DNA from: Ornithinicoccus sp045032955
Lineage (GTDB): Bacteria; Actinomycetota; Actinomycetes; Actinomycetales; Dermatophilaceae
Direction of reading: 5' to 3'
DNA length: 64,000 nucleotides
NCBI RefSeq assembly: GCF_045032955.1
Contig: NZ_JBJFZU010000014.1
Span: forward strand, 1 to 64,000
The position numbers were made by a program, and so were the translations under genes. The notes beneath the pieces were generated by a model that searched no databases, was not told the origin of the DNA, and saw only the letters and a list, made by a program, of their open reading frames with translations. Shown here in pieces: positions 56,850-64,000 of the stretch (the first letter of the stretch is position 1; each line of letters opens with the position of its first letter).

Positions 56850-57655
56850 GCGCACGAGCACGGACCCGGACCCCGCTGATGGCGGGCAACTGGAAGATGA
56901 ACCTGGACCACCTGCAGGCGACCCACCTGGTGCAGAAGCTGGACTGGACGCTGCGTGACGCCAAGCACGACCACGCCGCGGTGGAGGTGGTGGTGCTGCC
57001 CCCGTTCACGGACCTGCGCTCGGTCCAGACGCTCGTGCAGGGGGACACGCTCACCCTGGGCTACGGCGCGCAGGACCTCAGCGAGCACGACGAGGGCGCC
57101 TACACCGGGGAAATCTCTGGTGCCTTCCTGGCCAAGCTCGGCTGCAGCTACGTGGCGGTGGGGCACAGCGAACGGCGGGAGCACCACCAGGAGGGTGACG
57201 AGACGGTCGCCGCCAAGGTGCGCGCCGCGCTCCGGCACGGGCTGGCCCCGATCCTGTGCGTGGGCGAGCCGCTGGACGTGCGCCAGGCCGGTGCACAGGT
57301 CGAGCACGTGGTCGCCCAGCTGCGAGCCGCGCTGGCCGGGCTCGAGGGCGACCAGGTGTCCCGGGTCGTCATCGCCTACGAGCCGGTCTGGGCGATCGGC
57401 ACCGGTGAGGTCGCCACCCCGGACGACGCGCAGGAGGTATGCGCCGCCGTGCGCGGCACGGTCGCCGAGCTCGTCGGCCAGGATGTCGCGGACGCGGTGC
57501 GGGTGCTCTACGGCGGCTCGGTCAAGCCGGGGAACGTCGCCGAGATCATGGCCCGGCCGGACGTCGACGGCGCCCTGGTCGGTGGGGCGTCGCTCTCGGT
57601 CGAGGACTTCGCGTCGATCTGCCGCTATCAGCAGCACGCCGGTGGCACCGGGTGA
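56846..57655 (+). CDS. tpiA: Triosephosphate isomerase
   Basis: Interconverts dihydroxyacetone phosphate and glyceraldehyde 3-phosphate; 269-residue TIM barrel. The catalytic Lys is Lys17 in AGNWKMN, the His lies in VAVGHSERR, and the Glu lies in VIAYEPVWAIGTG with the phosphate-gripping loop. YGGSVKPGN and VGGASL complete the phosphate site. It overlaps pgk by 4 bases. No strong terminator follows before the secG promoter, apart from the hairpin at 57694-57731. Confidence 0.97.
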   Translation: MSARARTRTPLMAGNWKMNLDHLQATHLVQKLDWTLRDAKHDHAAVEVVVLPPFTDLRSVQTLVQGDTLTLGYGAQDLSEHDEGAYTGEISGAFLAKLGCSYVAVGHSERREHHQEGDETVAAKVRAALRHGLAPILCVGEPLDVRQAGAQVEHVVAQLRAALAGLEGDQVSRVVIAYEPVWAIGTGEVATPDDAQEVCAAVRGTVAELVGQDVADAVRVLYGGSVKPGNVAEIMARPDVDGALVGGASLSVEDFASICRYQQHAGGTG

Positions 57656-57686
57656 GTCACTGTTCGGCTCACCGCAGCACCTGAGT

Positions 57687-57692
57687 TAGGCT
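57687..57692 (+). promoter_or_regulatory. Candidate secG -10 box
   Basis: TAGGCT lies 70 bases before the secG GTG. Transcription would start near 57699, at the base of the hairpin listed next. Confidence 0.4.
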
Positions 57693-57693
57693 G

Positions 57694-57731
57694 TCTGATG
57701 CCCCGGGCCCCACGGCTTCCGGGGCATCAGA
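57694..57731 (+). terminator. 13-bp hairpin between tpiA and secG
   Basis: TCTGATGCCCCGG (57694-57706) pairs perfectly with CCGGGGCATCAGA (57719-57731) around a 12-base loop. No T run follows. It may be the gap-pgk-tpiA terminator or a structured 5' leader of secG, since a -10 box lies just before it. Confidence 0.6.
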
Positions 57732-57762
57732 CCGCGACCGATCGACGACAAGGTGTGCCCAC

Positions 57763-58005
57763 GTGGAGTACGTCCGCTGGTTCCTGGATGCTCTGCTGGT
57801 GATCACCAGCTGCTTCTTGGTGATGTTGATCCTCATGCACAAGGGTCGCGGCGGGGGTATGTCGGACATGTTCGGCGGGGGGATGAGCAGCAGCCTGGGG
57901 GGCAGCTCGGTCGCCGAGCGCAACCTGAACAGGGTCACCGTGGCGATGGCACTCATCTGGGTGTCGGTCGTGGTCGGCCTCGGCCTGCTGATCCGCTTCG
58001 GCTGA
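57763..58005 (+). CDS. secG: Preprotein translocase subunit SecG
   Basis: An 80-residue subunit of the SecYEG channel with two membrane helices (about residues 5-25 and 57-77). The central loop HKGRGGGMSDMFGGGMSSSLGGSS is the conserved SecG cytoplasmic loop. It follows gap-pgk-tpiA as in most Gram-positive bacteria. GTG at 57763 begins the typical short N-terminus; I see only a weak ribosome binding site (AAGGTGT about 9 bases upstream). Confidence 0.95.
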   Translation: MEYVRWFLDALLVITSCFLVMLILMHKGRGGGMSDMFGGGMSSSLGGSSVAERNLNRVTVAMALIWVSVVVGLGLLIRFG

Positions 58006-58042
58006 CCCGGGCGGGCTCCCGGTCCTGACGTCGGGTGAGGAG

Positions 58043-58048
58043 TAGGGT
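58043..58048 (+). promoter_or_regulatory. Candidate rbpA -10 box
   Basis: TAGGGT lies 39 bases before the rbpA ATG, with an AGAGGA site between them. No clear -35 box is visible. Confidence 0.45.
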
Positions 58049-58087
58049 GACCCTCACCCTGTGCACCGGCCGAGAAGAGGACCCACC

Positions 58088-58447
58088 ATGGTCAACACCA
58101 ACGCGATCCGGGGGTCCCGTGTGGGCTCCGGCCCGATGGGCGAGAGCGAGCGCGGGCAGTCCGCACCGCGCATCGTCGTCAGCTACTGGTGCGCCCACGA
58201 CCACGAGACCCGACCCAGCTTCGCCACCGACGGGGAGATCAGCGTCCCGGACACCTGGGACTGCCCGCGCTGCGGGCTGCCCGCCGGCCAGGACCGTACC
58301 GCCCCGCCCGAGGCCCCGCGGATCGAGCCGTACAAGACGCACCTGGCGTACGTGAAGGAACGCCGCAGCGACCAGGACGGCGCCGCGCTCCTGGACGAGG
58401 CGCTGGAGCGGCTGCGGGACCGCGGCCACGGCGGGCCGGCCTCCTAG
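58088..58447 (+). CDS. rbpA: RNA polymerase-binding protein RbpA
   Basis: Actinobacterial RNA polymerase-associated factor that stabilises promoter complexes with principal sigma factors; 119 residues. The N-terminal tail contains IRGSRVGSGPMGE, the segment that reaches the polymerase active centre. The central zinc-binding core domain has WCAHDH and WDCPRCG. A basic linker then leads to the C-terminal sigma-interacting helix (RSDQDGAALLDEALERLRDR). I chose ATG at 58088 because the family starts shortly before IRGSRVG; a longer frame from 58061 adds nine unrelated residues. It is convergent with opcA. Confidence 0.95.
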   Translation: MVNTNAIRGSRVGSGPMGESERGQSAPRIVVSYWCAHDHETRPSFATDGEISVPDTWDCPRCGLPAGQDRTAPPEAPRIEPYKTHLAYVKERRSDQDGAALLDEALERLRDRGHGGPAS

Positions 58448-58481
58448 GCCGGTCCCCGCCGCGCACGGTGCCGCCGGTCAG

Positions 58482-59602
58482 CTAGCGCTCGTCGGGCTGC
58501 TGTCCGCTCTCGTCCAGGCCCTCCTGGACCGCCCGCTCGACGGCGTCCCCGTCCCGTCGGTCCGGGGATCCGGGCTCGGCGCCGGCCAGTGCCGAGCTGC
58601 TCACGCTGCGACGGTCCGCGTCGTCGATGGGGGCCGGCCCGGCCGGGCTGGCACCCGCGCGGACGGCCTCCGAACGGGTCCCGCCGCGCTGCACCTGGGG
58701 CAGGCCCTCGCACAGCGCACGGGCGTAGATCTCGTCGGCGTCCAGGCGTCGCAGCTCCGCCGCGAGGGCACCGGAGGCGGTGGGGCTGTGCAGCGCCACC
58801 AGCCGGGGCTGGCTGTCCACCACCGACAGGGTCGCGGTGTCCGACCCGTCCGTGCTGTGGACCAGGTCGATCGGGCCGGAGGCGCGGTCCATCCGCACGC
58901 TCTGCAGGCCGCTCCCTGCGGGCGTGCGCACCCGCTGCACGGGACAGCGCAACGCCTGGGCGAGCCACCCGGCGAGCAGGTCGCAGCTCGGGCTCTCCGC
59001 CTCCCCGGCGACGACCACGCGCTGCACCGGCTCGAAGGGCTCGGTCTCCAGCGAGGCGGCCAACAGGGCCCGCCACCGGGTGATCCGGGTCCAGGTGAGG
59101 TCGGTGTCCCCGGGCTCGTAGTGCTTGGCACGCCGACGCAGCTCGGTCGCCGCCTTGGCTCCGGTGGTGGCGTCGGTGATCCTGCGGTGCGCCATCCGGC
59201 CCAGGGCCGAGCGGGCCACGTCCGCGACGGCCGCGCCGGGCCACCAGGCCACGACCGGTGAGTCGGGGAGCAGCAACGGGGTGACGACCGCGTCGCCGTG
59301 CCGGGTGAGGGCACCGTAGAGGCGGAGCACGACGATCTCGGAGGCACCGGCGTCCCCGCCCACCCGGATCTGGGCGTCCAGGCGGCCGCTTCCGCGGGCG
59401 TTGGCGGAGACCACGACGAGGATGCGGGCCGGGTGCTGGCGGGTCGCCTCCCCGGCGATCTCGACGGCCTCGTCCGCGCCCTGCTCGTCGACGACCACGA
59501 CCAGGGTGAGGACCCGGCCCATCGCCATGGCCCCCACCTCGTTGCGGAGCCGGACCAGGGTCTTGGCGACGTCGGCCGCCGAACAGCTGGGCAGATCGAC
59601 GA

Positions 59603-59618
<16 letters not shown>
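58482..59618 (-). CDS. opcA: Glucose-6-phosphate dehydrogenase assembly protein OpcA
   Basis: A 378-residue OpcA, an actinobacterial and cyanobacterial cofactor that activates glucose-6-phosphate dehydrogenase. The N-terminal domain contains RVLTLVVVVDEQ and, further on, SEIVVLRLYG and LLLPDSPVVAWWPG. The C-terminal domain includes DTDLTWTRITRWRALLAASLE. Both are conserved OpcA features. The last 70 residues are Ala/Gly/Pro-rich and probably disordered. It overlaps the 3' end of zwf by 16 bases. The 6-phosphogluconolactonase gene that commonly follows opcA is absent here; rbpA (convergent) follows instead. Confidence 0.93.
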
Positions 59619-61152
<1,534 letters not shown>

Positions 61153-61156
<4 letters not shown>

Positions 61157-62790
61157 GGGGCCAGCACGTCGCGCAGCTGGCTGAGGCCGGCGCCCTGGTC
61201 GGTGAGGTGCAGACGCAGCACCGGCCGGTCGTGCTCGGCCAGCACCGCGGCATCACCCGCCGCCTGGGCGGCGATGAACTCACCGAAGGTGAAGTCCTTG
61301 CCCGGCACCGGCAGGTCCTGCCCGGGGGTGCCGGTGACCTGCAGGTAGACGCCCTGGGCGGGGCCGCCCTTGTGGTACTGCCCCGTCGAGTGCAGGAACC
61401 GCGGCCCCCAGCCGAAGGTGACCGGACGCCCGGTCCGGTGCACCAGGTCACCCTGCACGGTGGCGAGCGAGGCGTGCTCGACCCGGTCCAGGTAGACCAT
61501 CACGGCGAGGTAGCCCGCCCCCGGGTCCAGCTGGTCCAGGAGCGCGGAGACCGCGCCGGCCAGGGTGTCGGTGCCCGCGGGCAGCCAGGCCCCGCCACCG
61601 GTGCGGACCTGCACGGCCCCGTCGGTGAGCAGCGGGTCGTCGTCCGCGTCCGCACCCGAGTCCATGATCTCGCGGGCGGCGTTCTTGGCGCTCTCCACAT
61701 CGGGCTGGTCGAAGGGGTTGATCCCGAGCAGCCGACCGGCGACCGCCGTGGCGACCTCCCAGAGCAGCAGCTGGGCGCCGAGCGAACCCGCCACCTCCAC
61801 CGTCGATCCCTCGCCGGTGGCCGGTCCGGTGTCGCTCTCGTCGGCGTCCTCAGGGGTCAGCAGCACCACGGTGCAGTCGCCGGTGTCGGCGATGCCGTCG
61901 GTGGGGGACTGGCCGGCCGGGGTGACCACCGGGAGCACACCGGTGCCCTGCTTGCCGGTGGACTCGGCGATGAGCTGCTCGGCCCAGTCGCCGAGCCCGA
62001 CGATCCCGGAGCCGGCGTCGGTGAGCAGCAGCTTGTCCCGCAGCGGCTCGGTGCCGGCCAGGGCCGCGCCCAGCCGGAGCCCCGGGTTGGCCTCGTCGTC
62101 GGCGGCCAGCAGGTCGGCGACCACCTCGACCTCGTCGAGCAGCGCGCCGATGTCCACCCCGGCCAGGCCGGAGGGCACCAGACCGAAGGCGGTGAGGGCT
62201 GAGTAGCGGCCGCCGACCTCGGGGTCGGCGGCGACGACCCGGTAGCCGTCCGCGCTGGACTGCTCCTCCAGCGGGCTGCCGGGGTCGGTGACGATCACGA
62301 CGCGCTCGGTGGGGTCGATCCCGGCGTCGGTGAACGCCTGCACGAAGGCCCGACGCTGGCTGTCCGTCTCCAGCGTGGACCCGGACTTGGAGGACACGAC
62401 GACCGCCGTCCCCGGCAGGTCCTCGCGCAGCGCGTCCCGGACCATGTCCGGGTCGGAGCTGTCCAGCACCACGAGCGGCACGCCCGCGGTGGCCGTGATG
62501 ACCTCAGGGGCCAGCGACGAGCCACCCATGCCGCAGAGCACGATCCGGGTGACGCCGCGCTCCCGCAGCTCCTCACGCAGGGCCTCGATCTCCCCGACCA
62601 GCGGCCGGGAGGAGCGGTGCAGCCCGACCCAGGAGAGCCGGATCGACGCCTCCGACTCCGCCTCGGGACCCCACAGGGTGGCGTCGCGGTCGAACAGCCG
62701 GGACGCGAAGGACTCCTTGACCAGAGCCGGCAGGTGCCGCTCCAGGGCGTCGGCCGCCGCGCCGGTCGCGCGGACGGACAGGCTGCTCAT
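61153..62790 (-). CDS. pgi: Glucose-6-phosphate isomerase
   Basis: Interconverts glucose 6-phosphate and fructose 6-phosphate; 545 residues in two SIS-type domains. The phosphate-binding loop SSKSGSTLETDSQ (near residue 130) and an earlier CGMGGSSLAPEV are clear, and the C-terminal GWGPRFLHSTGQYHKGG carries the catalytic His and Lys. It is of the divergent actinobacterial type that elsewhere can be fused to transaldolase. Here the two are separate, with the ATG at 62790 overlapping the tal stop (ATGA). The open frame continues upstream through tal, but only as a shadow. Confidence 0.93.
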
Positions 62791-63920
62791 GCCTGAGCCT
62801 TCCCCTCGCCGGCCTTGTCCAGCTCGCCCTGGACGGTCTCCAGCAGCTCGGCCCAGGAGGCCTCGAACTTCTGCACGCCCTCGGCCTCGAGCTGGTCGAC
62901 GACCTCGGTGTAGGAGACACCGAGGCGCTCCAGGTCGTCCAGCACCTGCTGCGCCTCGGCATACCCGGCGGTGATGGTGTCGCCACGCAGCTCGCCGTGG
63001 TCGGCCGTGGCCTCCAGGGTCTTGCCGGGCATGGTGTTCACCGTGTGGGGGGCCACCAGCTCGGTGACGTAGAGGGTGTCCGGGTAGTCGGGGTTCTTCA
63101 CCCCGGTGGAGGCCCACAGCGGCCGCTGCAGGGTGGCCCCGTCGTCCTTGAGGTTCTGCCAGCGTGGGGTCGAGAAGACCTCCTCGAAGGCCTGGTACGC
63201 CAGCCGCGCGTTGGCCAGACCGGCCTTGCCGCGCAGCGCCAGCGCCTCGTCGGTGCCGATCTTCTCCAGCCGGCCGTCGATCTCGCCGTCCACGCGGGAC
63301 ACGAAGAAGCTGGCCACGGAACGGATCGTGGACAGGTCCACGCCGTGCTCACGAGCCTGCTCGAGGCCGGTGAGGTAGGCGTTCATCACCCCGCGGTAGC
63401 GGTCCAGCGAGAAGATGAGCGTCACATTGACGCTGATCCCGTGCGCCAGGGCCTGGGAGATGGCGGGCAGCCCCTCGACCGTGGCCGGGATCTTGACCAG
63501 CAGGTTCGGGCGGTCGATCGTCGACCACAGGCGCTGTGCGATCTCCACCGTGCGGTCGCTGTCCTTGGCCGCACCCGGGTCCACCTCGATGGACACCCGG
63601 CCGTCCTGGCCGCCGGTCCGCTCGTAGACGGGCATCAGCACGTCGCAGGCGTTGCGGACGTCCTCGGTGGTGAGCGCGAAGACGGTCTCGTCCACCTCGG
63701 TGCCCTCGGCGGCGAGCTCGCGGACCTGGTCGGTGTAGGCCTCACCCTCGGCCAGCGCGGCCGCGAAGATGGTGGGGTTGGTGGTGACCCCGAGGACCCC
63801 ACGGTCCACGTAGGACTGCAGGTCGCCGGAGGTGATCATCGGGCGGTTCAGGTCGTCCAGCCAGACGGATACCCCGGCGTCGTCGAGGTCGTGCAGGGTG
63901 GTGCGGGCGGTGTCGGTCAT
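62787..63920 (-). CDS. tal: Transaldolase
   Basis: Transfers a dihydroxyacetone unit between sugar phosphates in the non-oxidative pentose phosphate pathway; 377 residues, the longer actinobacterial form. Motifs include GVTTNPTIFAAAL (residues about 44-56), SIEVDP, the Schiff-base lysine in NLLVKIPATVEGLPAI (near 145), and NVTLIFSLDRY. A C-terminal segment PHTVNTMPGKTLEA and a helical tail complete it. AAGGAG lies 5 bases before the ATG. It overlaps pgi by 4 bases. Confidence 0.96.
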   Translation of the reverse strand: MTDTARTTLHDLDDAGVSVWLDDLNRPMITSGDLQSYVDRGVLGVTTNPTIFAAALAEGEAYTDQVRELAAEGTEVDETVFALTTEDVRNACDVLMPVYERTGGQDGRVSIEVDPGAAKDSDRTVEIAQRLWSTIDRPNLLVKIPATVEGLPAISQALAHGISVNVTLIFSLDRYRGVMNAYLTGLEQAREHGVDLSTIRSVASFFVSRVDGEIDGRLEKIGTDEALALRGKAGLANARLAYQAFEEVFSTPRWQNLKDDGATLQRPLWASTGVKNPDYPDTLYVTELVAPHTVNTMPGKTLEATADHGELRGDTITAGYAEAQQVLDDLERLGVSYTEVVDQLEAEGVQKFEASWAELLETVQGELDKAGEGKAQA

Positions 63921-63962
63921 CGCGCTCCTTGGGTCTGTGGTGAGGGTCGGTGGGTGGTGCTC

Positions 63963-64000
63963 TCAGGCGCCGGGGGCCTCGGACCCTCCGTCGTCGGGCA
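63963..64000 (-). CDS. C-terminal tail of a gene entering from the right, probably transketolase (partial)
   Basis: An open frame on the minus strand enters at 64000 and stops with TGA at 63965-63963, giving the tail PDDGGSEAPGA. The stop lies 42 bases before the tal start. In actinobacteria transketolase (tkt) precedes tal, and its C-terminal tail is variable, so tkt is the best guess. The sequence itself is too short to identify. Confidence 0.35.
   Translation of the reverse strand, partial: PDDGGSEAPGA

Noticed and set aside
62791..63117. Upstream extension of the pgi frame into tal, suggesting a Tal-Pgi fusion
   Set aside because: The extension is in a different frame from tal, which has its own clean stop overlapping the pgi ATG. 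The proteins are separate.

Overview
The window is a stretch of a high-GC Gram-positive (Actinobacteria) chromosome. The evidence is the very G+C-rich coding sequence, many GTG starts and one TTG start, and actinobacterial marker genes: rbpA, whiA, opcA, a pdtaR-like ANTAR regulator, and the HGxxPAAW and Trp-associated membrane proteins. The backbone order trpCBA - pyk - pdtaR - polA - rpsA - uvrB - uvrA - uvrC - rapZ - yvcK - whiA - gap - pgk - tpiA - secG is the conserved actinobacterial one. Several displaced neighbours suggest a Micrococcales-type genome such as Intrasporangiaceae; that placement is inference. I see no phage, insertion sequence or CRISPR array. Coding density is high and no gene-free stretch exceeds about 330 bases.

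Layout. 1-4.8 kb: end of a peptide-binding protein gene, then two permeases and a fused double ATPase (oligopeptide ABC importer). 4.8-9.4 kb: fmt, rsmB, rpe, then an FMN riboswitch driving a RibM/PnuX-type riboflavin transporter, and a PH-domain membrane protein. 9.5-11.3 kb (minus): FUSC-type membrane protein and a TIGR03085-like protein. 11.4-15.0 kb: an asymmetric heterodimeric ABC exporter. 15.0-19.6 kb: Trp-associated membrane proteins, trpC, trpB, trpA and a DsbA-like thioredoxin. 19.6-26 kb: pyk, tRNA-Leu(CAA), ANTAR regulator, DUF554 protein, hotdog thioesterase, polA. 26-31.5 kb: branched-chain amino acid ABC transporter, with the binding protein on plus and HMGF on minus. 31.7-36 kb: methyltransferase, rpsA, BCCT transporter. 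36-52 kb: uvrB, EamA exporter, MBL hydrolase, gltD and gltB, uvrA, Rieske lipoprotein, uvrC. 51.5-58.4 kb: rapZ, yvcK, whiA, gap, pgk, tpiA, secG, rbpA. 58.5-64 kb (minus): opcA, zwf, pgi, tal and probably the tail of tkt.

Function. Central carbon metabolism dominates: lower glycolysis (gap-pgk-tpiA, pyk) and the pentose phosphate pathway (tal, pgi, zwf, opcA, rpe). Alongside lie tryptophan and glutamate synthesis, excision repair (uvrA, uvrB, uvrC, polA), translation (fmt, rsmB, rpsA, tRNA-Leu) and import of peptides, branched-chain amino acids, betaine-like solutes and riboflavin. Genes often overlap by 4 to 8 bases, so translational coupling is likely. At least nine genes carry a TANNNT -10 box ending 6-7 bases before the start codon, the signature of leaderless transcripts.

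The least explained signal is an octamer, GGTATGCC/GGCATACC. I counted 20 exact copies by eye, in every reading frame, forcing otherwise rare codons. That points to a DNA-level role that no annotated gene explains.
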